Shown here: piece after piece, positions 12,454 to 22,875 of the stretch
How the letters are laid out: every line of letters begins with the position of its first letter
How positions within the stretch are numbered: position 1 is the first letter of the stretch
Source of the DNA: Fallopia convolvulus
Taxonomy: Eukaryota > Streptophyta > Magnoliopsida > Caryophyllales > Polygonaceae
Length of the DNA stretch: 64,000 nt
NCBI GenBank assembly: GCA_964016875.1
Contig: OZ024724.1
Span: forward strand, 35,673,786 to 35,737,785
Direction of reading: 5' to 3'
Notes under the pieces: generated by a model
Databases searched by the model: none
What the model was told of the DNA's origin: nothing
What the model saw: the letters and a program-made list of their open reading frames with translations, nothing else
Translations under genes and position numbers: made by a program

Positions 12454-13769
12454 TCAAGGCTCTTGCTCCGGCTGTTGTAGAGCCGTTTCTTCTATGATGG
12501 CGTTGTTGAATCCTTCAAAGTATTGCTTCAGTCTTTGACTATTAACTTTAGACAGGGCCTAAGTGGTACTATCATAAATGTCCACAACACCATGCGGATA
12601 AACACGAGCAACCACATAAGGACCCATCCATCGAGATCTCAGTTTCCCAGGGAATAGCTTCAGGCGGGAATAAAATAAGAGGACTTTGTCGCCCACTTTG
12701 AAACTCTTCCTCCAAATATGCTTGTCATGCCAGGCTTTTGTCTTTTCCTTATAGATTGATGCATTATCAAGAGACTCAAGCCTAATCTCCTCCAATTCTT
12801 GGAGTTGAAGTTTCCTGAATTCGCCCACCTCATTGGACTGCATGTTGCATTTTTTACCGCCCAATATGCCTTGTGTTGAATTTCCACTGGTAGATGACAT
12901 GCTTTGCCAAACACTAAACGAAATGGTGACATCCCAATTGGTGTTTTATAAGCAGTCCTAACACTCCAGTCCTTTCTGTTGGGTGCCACAGTTTTCTCTA
13001 GAATAGACTTGATTTCTCTATTGGACACCTCTGCTTGACCATTTGTCTGAGGATGGTATGCTGTAGAAACCCTGTGTGTGACATGATATTTTTTCAATAA
13101 TGCACTCACCATCTTGTTACAGAAGTGGGATCCCTTGTCACTAACTAAAGCTCTAGGGACTCCAAATCTAGTAAAAATGTTGGTCTTCAAGAAATCTGTC
13201 ACCACTTTAGAGTCGTCAGTCCTAGTGGCCTTCGCTTCCACCCATTTGGAAACGTAGTCCACCGCAAGTAAGATATAATAATTCCCAAAAAAGTTGGGAA
13301 ATGGACCCATAAAGTCAATGCCCCACACATCAAAAATTTCACAAAAAATCATAGGAGATTGAGGCATCTCATTCTTTTGGGACGCATTCCCAACCCTTTG
13401 ACATCGATCACAGGATTTACAAAAACCATGAGCATCCCTAAAAATTCTTGGCTAGTAAAATCCTGAATCCAATACCTTCCTAGCTGTTTTATTAGAACTA
13501 AAATGGCCCCCACATGCATAATTATGACAGAAGGTTAAGATAGAAGTTACCTCAATTTCCGGGAGACATCGTCGGATTACCTGATCAGCGCAATGTTTCC
13601 ACAAATATGGATCATCCCAGATGTAGTATCTTGCTTCACTTCTTAACTTGTCCTTCTGAGTTCTTCTGAATGTTGGTGGGAATTCACCCACAACTAGGAA
13701 ATTAATCAAGTGTGCATACCAAGGTTTTACAACCTTAATGGCAAACAAGGTGTCATCTGGAAATTCCTC
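12454..13769 (-). pseudogene. Integrase domain of pol, broken
   Basis: This is the C-terminal part of the polyprotein, which inserts the cDNA into the genome. In order: an HHCC-type zinc-binding region (H and GGH near 13530-13500, then paired Cys in SCDRCQR near 13400); a catalytic core from 13367 with Asp 18, Asp 77 and Glu 113 of that segment, giving exact DD35E spacing; and a C-terminal GPY motif (SRWMGPYVV, about 12630). The catalytic triad is intact. Damage: TAG at 13452-13454 replacing a conserved Trp, a frameshift in an A-run near 12855, and TAG at 12559-12561. The original end is a TGA at 12454-12456. It follows RNase H directly in the same frame, interrupted only by TAG at 13770. Confidence 0.92.
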
Positions 13770-14298
13770 CTAAATGGGTGAACTCACTAGCCTCTTATGT
13801 TCTTCCATCACCAGACGACTCAAATGATCAACAACCACATTCTCGGCCCCCTTTTTGTCTTTGGTCTCAATGTTGAACTCACTCAACAATAAGATCCACC
13901 TGAATAGCCTGGACTTGGCCTCTTTTATCGTCAGCAAATAGCGGAGTGCTGCATGATCTGTATAAACAATCACCCTTGTTCCCAGCAAGTAAGAGCGAAA
14001 TTTCTCCAATGCAAACCCAACTGCTAGGAGCTCCTTCTCTGTGGTATAGTAGTTCCGCTGAGCCTCATTCAATGTCATAGAGGCATAGTGAATCACATGA
14101 GACGCCTTGCCCTTCTTTTGTCCCAAAACAGCCCCCACTGCATAGTCGCTAGCATCACACATGATCTCAAAGGGGAGAGACCAATCTAGGGCTTGAATAA
14201 TGGGAGTTGTGGTGAGGCGGAGTTTTAGCTTATCAAACGCTGTCTTGCATGCATCACCAAACTCAAATTATGTTTCCTTCTTCAACAACTCACATAAG
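13770..14298 (-). pseudogene. RNase H domain of pol, broken
   Basis: This domain removes the RNA strand from the RNA-DNA hybrid during reverse transcription. The continuous segment from 14162 starts MCDASDYAVGAVLG and keeps all four acidic catalytic positions: Asp 3 (CDAS), Glu 44 (TEKE), Asp 69 (YTDH) and Asp 112 (VDHLSR). The connection to RT upstream is damaged by a frameshift near 14300 and an in-frame TAA at 14268-14270, the only non-TAG premature stop I found in the element. It ends at a TAG at 13770-13772, after which the same frame continues into integrase. Confidence 0.92.
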
Positions 14299-15220
14299 GG
14301 GAGGCAATTTTGGAGAAGTCTCTGATAAACCTGCGGTAAAACCCTGCATGGCCTAAAAAAGAACGCACTTCACGCACATTAGTAGGATAAGGCAAAGATT
14401 GAATTACTTCAACCTTAGCCTTATCGACCTCAATACCCCTAGAAGACACTACATGGCCTAATACTATACCTTGTTCTACCATAAAATGACATTTTTCAGA
14501 GTTGAAAACAAGATTAGTATCTTCACATCTTTTAAGCACTAGTGTCAAATGAGTTAAGCATGAATCAAAGTCATCCCCATGGACTGTAAAATCGTCCATA
14601 AATACCTCAATAAAGTTCTCTATGTACCCAGAAAAGATACTAACCATACACCGTTGGAATGTAGCTGGGGCATTGCACAGTCCAAAAGGCATCCTTCGGT
14701 ATGCAAAGGTGCCAAAAGGACAAGTGAATGTTATCTTCTCCCGATCCTCTAGTGCTATGGCTACCTGAAAATATCCAGAATACTCATCCAAGAAACAATA
14801 GAATGAACGACCGTAAAGTCGTTCCAGCATTTGGTCATTGAAAGGTAATGGGAAATGGTCCTTCCGGGTTATCGCATGCAGCTTGCGATAATCAATGCAC
14901 ACTCGCCACCCGGTCTGAACTTTGGTGGGAATGAGATCACCCTTGTGATTCTCAACCACTGTGATGCCACACTTTTTAGGGACAACCTGAGTTGGGCTGA
15001 CCCATTTACTATCAGAAATAGGAAAGATCATACCTGCCTAAAGGAGCTTCAGCACCTCCTTCTTTACCACCTCCATCATCAGGGGATTCAGCCTTCTTTG
15101 GGGCTATCTAGATGGTGTAGCTTCATCTTCTAATAGAATCCGATGCATACATGTGGAGGGACTAATCCTCTTAATGTCTGCAATAGTCCATCCTATGGCC
15201 GTCTTATGCTCCCTCAGAAC
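14299..15220 (-). pseudogene. Reverse transcriptase domain of pol, broken
   Basis: This domain copies the element RNA into DNA. The main segment (15031-14282, 249 codons) contains, in order: WRVCIDYRKL (about 42-51), the first catalytic Asp in FLDEYSGY (80-87), RRMPFGLCNAPATFQ (112-126), and the YxDD-type box as FMDDF (144-148). FMDDF is the form usual in Athila and related chromovirus-outgroup elements. FLDE replaces the commoner FLDG, a possible missense change. The N-terminal stretch lies on the other side of two TAG codons (15104-15106, 15038-15040). The end is lost to a frameshift near 14300. Frame is otherwise shared with protease upstream. Confidence 0.93.
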
Positions 15221-16021
15221 TGCCACTAATCTTCCTTCTTGCTCATTGCTGAGCTTGTTGGATATAACTACTGACAAAGTTTCCCCATCACCTAAGAAAG
15301 CATACTTGAGGTGGTCTAAAAGTTGCTTCAATTCTACCATCGGTGCCTGCACAATGGATGGCAAAAGCTTCTCGCTTGGCAAGGTTAGTGGTATGGGCTT
15401 TGAGCCCGGTGGCATAAGTGGACACTCAAAGTGAGCATTCAACTCTGCCACCATTTCCTGCAGGTCAGTCTTTAAATCCAAATCTGAAGTATCATTCATA
15501 ATAGCATTCTCCAAAGTGGATTTCAGAGCTTCAGATTCATGCATATCAAAAAATTCTTGAGCAAGTGGCTCTACAACATCAAGTAAGCACAACGAGGGAT
15601 CTTCTGGAGGGTATTTCATTGCATCATAAATGTTGTACTCTACCCTTTCCCCGTCAAATTCCATAGTCAGAGAACCACTACAGACATCAATTTTAGTTTT
15701 AGCTGTTTTCAGAAAAGGTCTACCTAGAAAAATAGGTGCAACATGCTTATCATGGTCCATATCTATGACATAGAAATCAGTAGGAAATATCAGATTATCA
15801 ACCATTACAAGCACATCTTCAACTATTCCTCGAGGGTAAGCATTTGATCTATCAACTAACTATATAACAACGCCAGTTTCTTGCAAGGGAACCAATTCAA
15901 GCATTTTGTAGACGAAGTAACGCAAAACATTTATTGAAGAACCTAGATCAAGCATAGCCTTATCAATTTTTGTTTCACCAATGATGCAGGGAATAGTGAA
16001 CATGCCAGAGTCACCACATTT
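15221..16021 (-). pseudogene. Aspartic protease and linker of gag-pol, broken
   Basis: This domain cleaves the polyprotein. The active-site signature is visible as MLDLGSSINVL (about 15930-15955), with the catalytic Asp at 15947-15949. A conserved flap-to-core segment follows (FLGRPFLKTAKTKIDV, around 15700). An Athila-type linker then leads to RT. The frame is the same as gag and RT, consistent with one gag-pol polyprotein. Two TAG codons interrupt it: 16022-16024 at its upstream edge and 15860-15862 inside, where relatives usually have Gln. Confidence 0.88.
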
Positions 16022-17943
16022 CTAAGGCATACGCCTTTGAAACACAGCTGACACATGCTCACTTACAGAGATTTTATGTTTCCCTTTAAGCTTTTGAGTT
16101 CTTTTTATGGTGCAAAATTCTTTCAAAAACTTAGCATATCTAGGAATACTCTTAATCAAGTTAAGTAAAGGAATGTTTACCTCACGTTTGCTGAACGTCT
16201 CAAACAATTCCTTGTCATTCTCCAGCTTCCGAGTCTCCTTTAAAGCTTCTGGGAAAGGTGGAACAGGTGGATATGATCTCGGATCGGTACTCGGACAAAT
16301 CACCGGCGGCTCGGGCTTCGAAACAAAAGGCATGGGCGCGTCATTGTCGTGCCGTGGCCGCGTCAATGGTGGCGCGGTCACGTCACCCCCGTTTTTGCCT
16401 GCGTCCCCATCCTCTGGATCTCTGGAGACTTTACGCGGGCTTAACTCATGGTGGCGCGGGCGAGTCACTTCATGTTGGAGCCCGTGCTCCACTGCGTCTT
16501 GTTCTTTTGTTGTCGAGTCATCTTCGCCTTCATTGTTTTGGAGATCGTCCCCGAGCTTCCCATTCAATGTCATGCCACTTCGTAAAGTGATGGCATTAAC
16601 ATTTTGTCTCGGATTCAGTTCAGTTTGAGAGGAAAGCTTGCTTGAATCTCTAGCCTCTAATTTGCCCACATCATTCGCAATTTGGCTTACTTGGGTCTCC
16701 AAGTTGTGGATGCTACACTTGGTTTCTTGTTGAAATTGGCTCATTGAGCCTTGCATTGTAGTCACAGTCTGTGCCAGGGTCCGAATCATATCTTCAGTAG
16801 ACATAGCATTCTGATTGGCTCCTTGAGGACGGGGTTGAAAAGGTGGCTTGTATGGAGCTTGGCCACCTTGCTGATTGAATTGCTGATTGTTTGAATTTTC
16901 GTACCTCAAGTTAGGATGATCCCTCCAACCTGGATTGTATGTATTGGTGAAGGGGTCATACCTCGGCCTAGGTGGTCCATATCCTCCCAATGCATTCACC
17001 TCAGCGTTTGGATCTTGAATTGTAGGGCAAGCATGAGTAGGGTGCATGTTATCAAAGCAAATCTCACATGATTTCACCTGATGTCTACCACCTTGTTGCA
17101 AAAGCTGCTTCATCATTGTTTTCAACTCAGTGACTTCATCTTGGATTCTTGAAGTAGCCACCACAGAATTTGCAGCTTTCGAGCTAGTCTCTTTTCTGAA
17201 CTGTCTTGTGCCCTCAGACAGCTGTGTGAATAATTCAAATGCAGCATCAGGAGTTTTGTTGCGAATATGACCTTGGCAAGCTGCATTAACCATCCTTCTC
17301 TCATCATCCAAGAGGCCATTAAATAAGTATAAAATAAGATCTTGATCAGTGTAGCCATGAAAAGGATAGCTGGCTATCAGCCTCTTGAATCTCTCATAGT
17401 ATGCATACAAGGTCTCATTAGCTTCTTGCTCAATGTTACTAATCATCTTCTTCAGTTCATTGAGCCTTGTAGCAGGGAAGTACTTCTCCAGAAAAGCTTC
17501 CTTCATCTTAGCCCATGTATCAATACTTCCCGGAGCCAAGTAATAAAACTAGTCTTTAGCCTGATCCTTGAGAGAGAAGGGAAAGGCTCTCAGCGCGATT
17601 TGGTCATGAGTCACATCAGCAGGCTTCGTGCTTGAGCACACATCATGAAATTCAGAAGATGCTTGTTGGGGTCTTCACCACTAAGCCCATGGAATGAAGG
17701 CAAAAGATGAAGGCCCAGTGGTTGTTGCTCTAGATTTGGTGTAGTTAACTTTCTCAATGTTTTATCAGCCATCTCTACTATATCAGGAATGCTCTCAGTG
17801 TCAGAATCAGACGAGGAAGACGCCAGGTTGAGCTGTAATTCACGAGCAGTCGCACGAGCTTGCCTGCGCAACCTAGAGAGTGTCCTTTCTATTTCTGAAT
17901 CAAAAATAGCAAGAGATGGATTAGTAGCACGGGTATGAACCAT
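16022..17943 (-). pseudogene. gag: gag (capsid/nucleocapsid), broken
   Basis: This is the structural protein of the virus-like particle. The start MVHTRATNPS at 17943 lies 55 bases after the PBS. A capsid-type retrotransposon gag domain runs across the junction of the two open segments. A zinc knuckle follows, CEICFDNMHPTHAC, with exact CX2CX4HX4C spacing (about residue 160 of the segment starting at 17539). After it come a Gln/Asn/Pro-rich region and the Athila phrase NAITLRSG (around 16590). A GC-rich linker (16290-16500, coding strand Arg/Pro-rich) then separates it from the conserved RSYPPVPPFP. Defects: a frameshift near 17640, a TAG at 17549-17551 replacing a Trp-type position, and a TAG at 16022. 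Without these, gag would be in frame with protease. Confidence 0.9.
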
Positions 17944-17998
17944 ATAGCAGGTTCACACCCAAAACAGCACGAAAGTAATAAACACAAATAGCAACGAG

Positions 17999-18016
17999 TC
18001 CCCGGCAACGGCACCA
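17999..18016 (-). promoter_or_regulatory. Primer binding site, tRNA-Asp type
   Basis: Minus strand TGGTGCCGTTGCCGGGGA, four bases inside the 5' LTR. It matches the tRNA-Asp 3' end used by Athila elements except for one T in place of C near the start. It marks the 5' end of the internal region. Confidence 0.9.
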
Positions 18017-18020
18017 AATT

Positions 18021-19346
18021 TGATGAGGTATTTTCGGTGGTCGTTAATACCTATCAAAGAAACCTAACTTAACCAACTCAGTAGAGCGGCAAGTAAGGGT
18101 CGATCCCACAGAGACTCGTGTAAATGTGTTATTGCTTAAGTTCTAAGTAACGAATATGGGGGGTTTGTAATTGTAAATTTTAAACTACTATGCAAAATAG
18201 AAAAGTATCTAAGAATGCAAAAGATGGTTTTAATCAAATAAGAGCAAGCGTGTTCAAGTAGTTACATCCATCATATATATGCGTATTGATCATTAATTCT
18301 TCCGATTCTCAATTCCCTTGAATAATCTACCGTGGATTATTATCCAGAACTTTATATTTAGTTGAAAGAACTAACAGTCTAAACAACCCTAATCATCTAA
18401 TAGCCTAGAACAACGTCTAGATTCAATTAAACGACAGCTTTAAGTTCAAAGTATCGATAGAAACAAATACTCAACGCAAACAGCTAATCAAGTTATCTGT
18501 GGTTTATTCCCTCTACAACTGAATAGCCCGAACGAGTCTAAACAATTATAGTTGCTACTTTATCTAATCAATCCCGAACGGGACTTGATCAGATTAGATG
18601 TAAATTAACCTAGAAATTCTGATTCAATTAAGCACAGGGAATAAAACCTATTCAAGTTGTTGAGAATCAATCAAACCTCACAATATTATGCAATCTATGA
18701 TTTCAATAACTAGTCAAACACAAGATAATTTAGCAAAGCATAATTGAAATCAAAATCAAACTTACAAAGGGTCCAAAGTCTGCCTCCAAAGAGAAAAAAC
18801 CCTAGTCTCCAAGTTGTAAATTCAAGTTATGATAATGATAGAGAGAGAAAACTAAAAACAAGGTTTTTATACCCTAGAAGATATCCAAATATCAAATTAT
18901 CCAAAAATTACATCAAACTAGTCGGAAAATACATAACCAAGGCCTAACTCGAAGCCCACTTGATCGGCCCAACCCTCTCGCAACGAAACTAACGAGGCGC
19001 GGTCTCTTTGGCATGGCGCGGCCGTGCCACATTCACCATCAGCCCGCGCCACCTGTATCGGCGTGTCTCGCCGTTGCTTCATTCCGTTGGACTTTAGTTC
19101 TTCACTCCAACTTTTTCCATCTTCATTGCAACACCTCCTAGCTTCCTTTCACTCATCCACCACCACCATGGTCAATCAAAATCTCGCCCCGCTGTTGCTC
19201 CTGATCCTAAAAACCTGCAAAACCGAGCAAACCAGCGCATAATACACGACAATTCAAAAACCTAAAAATTACATAAAAACCAACCTAAAACTAACTAAAA
19301 CATATATAAAACATGCAACTAAGCTACTCCTATATACAAGCTATCA
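18021..19346 (-). repeat. 5' LTR of the Athila-like element
   Basis: This 1326-bp repeat pairs with 7185-8537. It is 27 bp shorter because it lost 38 bp between two AATTCT repeats (junction 18615-18620) and has an 11-bp segment at 18517-18527 absent from the other copy. It is the upstream LTR because the PBS adjoins it. It contains the likely promoter (TATA at 18864-18871) followed downstream by a CT-rich patch and an AAACCCTA-like motif. Confidence 0.95.
18864..18871 (-). promoter_or_regulatory. LTR promoter TATA box
   Basis: Minus strand GGGTATAAAAACC is the best TATA match in the LTR. About 25-35 bases downstream lies a CTCTCTC pyrimidine patch, as is common around plant start sites. The same motif is preserved in the 3' LTR at 8055-8062. 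The start of transcription would be near 18835; inferred only. Confidence 0.55.
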
Positions 19347-20680
19347 CAATGTTAGATCACAAGTCAATTTTTAAATGCAAAAGGAGAAAAAACAAGTGAA
19401 CTCTAAAGATATCTAGGCATAAGAATAAAGAATGAGGATAGTATCAAGCGAATAAGCACATTCCGCACTATAAAATCAAGACCGATCGAATAAAAGCATA
19501 AATTCGAACCTAGAAACCGAATGCCACATTTAGGAGTGCATTTACATGGAAATTTCATCGAACACTTTGCGTGCAATGATAGATCTCAAGTTAATTTTTT
19601 ATAGGCAAAAGGAGAAAAAACAAGTGAACTTTAAAGACATGTAGGCATAAACATAAAGAATTAGGATAGTACCAAGCGAATAAGCACATTCTACACTATA
19701 AAATAGAAGACCGCTTGAATAAAAGCATAAATTCAAACCTAGAAATCGAAAGCCACATTTAGTAGTGACATTTACATGAATATTTCATCTAACACTTTGC
19801 GTGCAATGTCAGATCACAAGTCATTTTAAAGGCAAAAGGAGAAAAAACAAGTGAACTTTAATGACATCTAGGCATAACCATAAAGAATGAGGATAATATC
19901 AAGCCAATAAGCACATTCGTACCTAAAAAATAAAGACATATCGAATAAAGAAAAAATTTGAACCTAGAAACCTAATGCCACATTTAGGAGTGACATTTAC
20001 ATGGATGTTTCATAGAACACTTGGCGTGCAATGTTAGATCACAAGTCAATTTTTAATGGCAATAGGAGAAAACAACAAGTGAATTTTAAAGACATCTAGA
20101 CATAAGAATAAAGAATGAGGATAATATGAAGCGAATAAGCACATTTTGCACTACAAATTCAAGACCGGTCCAATAAAAGCATAAATTTGATCCTAGAAAC
20201 CGAATGTTACATTTAGGGGTGACATTTACATGCACATTTCGTCGAAAACTTGGCGTAAAATGTCAGTTCACAAGTCATTTTTAGGCAAAATGAGAAAAAA
20301 CAAGTTAACTTTAAAGACATGTAGGCATAAGCATAAAGAATGAGGATAGTATCAAGCCAATACACACTTTCTGCAGTACAAAATCATGACGTATCGGATA
20401 AAAGCATAAATTCGAACCTAGAAACCGAATGCCACATTTATGAGTTACATTTACATGGACATTTCATCGAACACTTGGCGTGCAATGTTAGATCTCAATT
20501 AAATTTTTAAAGGAAAAAGGAGATAAAACAAGTGCACTTTAAAGACATCTAGGCATAAGCATAAAGAAGGAGGATAGTATCAAGCCCATAAGCACGTTCT
20601 TCAGTAAAAAATCAAGAGGTATCGGATAGAAGCATAAATTCGATGCTAGAAACCGAATGCCACATTTAAGAGTGACATTA
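19347..20680. repeat. Satellite segment between the two LTR elements
   Basis: About six diverged 227-bp monomers in the same orientation as the rest. It opens with the right copy of the target duplication CAATG (19347-19351) and continues the phrase interrupted at 7184. It ends at gtgacatta, where the second LTR element begins. No gene. Confidence 0.95.
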
Positions 20681-21597
20681 TGATATGAATCCATCTACCG
20701 AGTCACGACCCCATGATTTGAGTGAAAATTCCATCCCTAAAGACAAGCCCAATCTGCACGATAAAGGGGAGCTAATACTTGGACAAGCAACCAATGACGA
20801 TGTTCGAGGCGCTAAGAAGCCGAGACAAGGAGCCATGCCCTATCTTGGGCGCATCACGCGAGCCCTAGCTAAGTCTATACTAGACAAAATCAAGGAGGAG
20901 CTCATGGCTCATAAGTTTCCGATGGCTAATGACGGTGAAGGTTGGAGTGTTCTTGTGACTATTGGTTCAACTAGTGTTAAAACTTGAATTATGTTTTGTT
21001 AAGGGTTTTTAGTTGAATTTCTTGAAATTTAAGGGTGTTTTATGTAATTAGAGAGAAGTGAGGGTGGTTGAGTTGAGAGAGGCGTGGCATTAGGGTTATA
21101 AGGCCCATTTTGACCTCCTTTCTCCCTGAGATTGGACGAAAACCTTGTTGCTTACTTTCCCTGCATCTTTCAATTCAAGTTCTTGTTCTTGTTTTCGTTC
21201 GTTCAATTCACGATGTTCAAGTTGTTGGTGAGTAATATCCGACAATCTCGGGCATCCTAGTTTGTTTGAAAGCTTGGTGAGTCATATCCAAGTTATCAAG
21301 CATCCATATCCCTTGTTACCTACTTCGAACCATCATCCATCTCGGTGGTTTTTGCACCACCTCAATAAAATCGACATAACATTCAATCCACTCATCCTCT
21401 AGCTCTCATATTTTGATGACTTAACTTAGACTCATAGATCTAAATTCTCGTTTTAGAATCACTCAATTCCGAGTGCGGACAAGGAAGATCCAGCCAGTTG
21501 AAGACGGGTCAGTTTGCGTGGTGTTTGTTGTCGGAATTCCTTGGATTCTCGTGGCGATCTCTTTGCACCATCATCCCCTCCATCGATCCTCTCATCA
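20681..21597 (+). repeat. 5' LTR of the short element
   Basis: Begins TGATATGAATCC and ends CTCTCATCA, two bases before the PBS. It matches 22876-23792 along its length with scattered substitutions. The motif gggttataagg at about 21093-21103 is a weak TATA candidate. It contains a reading frame (20685-20987) that corresponds to the polyprotein tail reaching into the 3' LTR. Confidence 0.9.
20685..20987 (+). pseudogene. Polyprotein C-terminal tail encoded within the LTR
   Basis: This 100-codon frame lies in the 5' LTR, where translation would not normally occur. The same frame in the 3' LTR follows the internal ORF after its TAA with no shift, so the LTR evidently holds the tail of an ancestral protein. 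The phrase GRITRALAKSILDKIKEEL resembles the basic helix (TRxRAK type) that ends many plant Ty3 polyproteins; this is a family-level impression. In the 3' LTR copy the Arg codon CGA of ITRAL is TGA, a stop, consistent with CpG decay. The 5' copy is a passenger, not an independent gene. Confidence 0.5.
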
Positions 21598-21599
21598 AG

Positions 21600-21612
21600 T
21601 GGTATCAGAGCC
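21600..21612 (+). promoter_or_regulatory. Primer binding site, tRNA-iMet type
   Basis: TGGTATCAGAGCC, complementary to the 3' end of plant initiator methionine tRNA, two bases after the LTR end. It is the commonest primer site of plant LTR retrotransposons and sets the plus orientation. Confidence 0.95.
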
Positions 21613-22183
21613 ACATGAAGCTATCGCCATCTAAATCTTGTTCCAACCTTTAATTTCCACTTGTTTCAAGTTTAGGGTTCGAACTCATTGAGGTTGCGTT
21701 GTTGTTGTTGTGTTCGGCCTTGTGCGAATTGTTGTCTTGTTGTTGTGGTCATTTCTCGGTATTGAACTTTTTGTACTCTTGGCCGAGTGTGTGCTCAACA
21801 ATGGCTGCAAAACCATGCTCAAAAACGTCCCCATAGAACACCAAAAGAGCATTCAAAGGTTGGTAGTTGAAAGGTTGCTTTTGTTGTTTGATTAATGCCT
21901 TCCTTTAGTACATGAATTGAAAGAGATTTTGCTGATTTTTGTTGAGTAAAAAACGTGGGATTGAAACTAAAAACCAGCCTTGATTTTGTGTTCGTTACAT
22001 GCTTGTGAAAGAATCGGTGCTAGTCTTGCTTGGTTGTTTCTTTTCTTGTTATTGTGTTTGAGCTCTTCTTGTTCCATTTTGTTGGTCATCTCCTACTTGC
22101 AACTTGTCGGATTTTCATATTGGGCAGGTCTCGGTGGTTAATTCAAGTGCACTCTATACCTTGATCTTTGCCGTGTTTTTAAG
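21613..22183 (+). other. Untranslated leader of the short element
   Basis: 570 bp rich in T and GTT repeats, with no supported gene. A 61-codon frame at 21710-21895 has no recognisable features and is probably chance. Long leaders that would hold packaging signals are usual for non-autonomous elements. Confidence 0.6.
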
Positions 22184-22864
22184 ATGAAAAGTGTAGGTGA
22201 TGAAAAAGAAAAACAAAAGTTTGATGAGGAGTTCTCCAACTCGGTGGCTGCCATGTTACAATCTTTTCAACAATCCTTGCAACAATCCGTAGAAGCTATG
22301 GGGAACCGCATGGATGCCTTGGTGTGCCGAATCCTAGGTCTGGACGAGAGACCACAAGTGCCTCAAGTGGTGAAGATCAAGGAGATACGAGAAGAGGATC
22401 AAGGTTCTAGGACGACCCCTTGTAAAGGGGAGGAGACTTCCTTCCAACAAAGAGTGATGAGTGACACAGAACAACCAAAAAGAGAGAGTCTTGTCCATGG
22501 ATTGGAACAACTCATTACCATCAAGTGTTCAATAGAATTGATGCAGATATTGCAAGAAGAGGAGGAAGTTGTGGAATTCTCTCCTAAAATCAAGCATCGT
22601 CCTACCATCACTCCTAGCTCCATGAACTCGTTGGCGACAACATGGATGGATGCATTTCCAATGATTCCTTCATGTTTGCCCTTCTTGCTCTATGGGGAGG
22701 ACGAGGCTATTTTAGTCACTCCAAGCGGTGATTACATTCCCTTTCTTGTGGAGGCAAAGAAGGATGTCTTTGTCATGGAGAATGCCACACCAAGGGAGCT
22801 AGAAGCCCTTCCTTCTTTGTTGAGCTCACAAGGCTTTATAGATTCGACGACGAATCTTTTTTAA
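22184..22864 (+). CDS. Gag-position ORF of the short element (226 aa)
   Basis: This is the only intact ORF of the internal region, starting MKSVGDEKEKQKF and ending STTNLF. Residues 10-55 are Gln-rich and amphipathic (SFQQSLQQSVEAMGNRMDAL), a likely coiled coil as found at the N-terminus of plant gag proteins. The middle is charged. The last 80 residues include LLYGEDEAILVTPSGDY, which I do not recognise. There is no zinc knuckle and no enzyme motif. The TAA at 22862-22864 is followed in the same frame by codons that run through the polypurine tract into the 3' LTR, and NLF before the PPT resembles the end region of Ty3 polyproteins. My reading is a fusion of a gag N-terminus to a pol C-terminus by internal deletion. 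An unrelated captured gene fragment is also possible. Confidence 0.6.
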   Translation: MKSVGDEKEKQKFDEEFSNSVAAMLQSFQQSLQQSVEAMGNRMDALVCRILGLDERPQVPQVVKIKEIREEDQGSRTTPCKGEETSFQQRVMSDTEQPKRESLVHGLEQLITIKCSIELMQILQEEEEVVEFSPKIKHRPTITPSSMNSLATTWMDAFPMIPSCLPFLLYGEDEAILVTPSGDYIPFLVEAKKDVFVMENATPRELEALPSLLSSQGFIDSTTNLF

Positions 22865-22875
22865 GGGGAGGAGGA
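22863..22875 (+). promoter_or_regulatory. Polypurine tract of the short element
   Basis: AAGGGGAGGAGGA lies immediately before the 3' LTR start TGATGTGAATCC. It overlaps the stop codon of the internal ORF and is itself open in that frame (GEED). Confidence 0.9.

Larger units (their letters stand above)
7185..19346 (-). mobile_element. Athila-like Ty3/gypsy LTR retrotransposon, full length but coding-dead
   Basis: A 12.16-kb element in antisense orientation to the window. It has two long terminal repeats (7185-8537 and 18021-19346) that begin TGATGAGG and end CTATCA. It is flanked by CAATG on both sides (7180-7184, 19347-19351), the 5-bp duplication expected from a retroviral-type integrase. 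Read on the minus strand, the order is 5' LTR, tRNA-Asp-like PBS, gag, PR, RT, RNase H, integrase, a spacer, ORF3, a non-coding tail, PPT, 3' LTR. This order, the PBS and the ORF3 downstream of integrase are the layout of the Athila lineage. Every coding section is interrupted, so the element cannot make its own proteins. The LTRs have diverged by substitutions (a few percent by eye) plus two indels, so it is not a recent insertion. Confidence 0.95.

Noticed and set aside
16107..16628. 173-codon plus-strand ORF overlapping gag, a candidate antisense gene
   Set aside because: It lies wholly over the gag frame on the other strand, is explained by the GC-rich linker and lacks any recognisable domain.
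9978..17943. TAG read as a sense codon (suppression or recoding) in the Athila-like element
   Set aside because: At least five frameshifts and a TAA also break the frame, and TAG positions are not at a gag-pol boundary only. Decay by deamination explains the pattern better.
18744..19242. Plus-strand ORFs in the 5' LTR (18744-18947, 19024-19242)
   Set aside because: They are antisense to the element, their equivalents are not kept open in the other LTR, and the region is promoter and U3-like sequence.
21710..21895. 61-codon ORF in the leader of the short element
   Set aside because: It is hydrophobic and T-rich by composition, with no similarity I recognise and no support from position.
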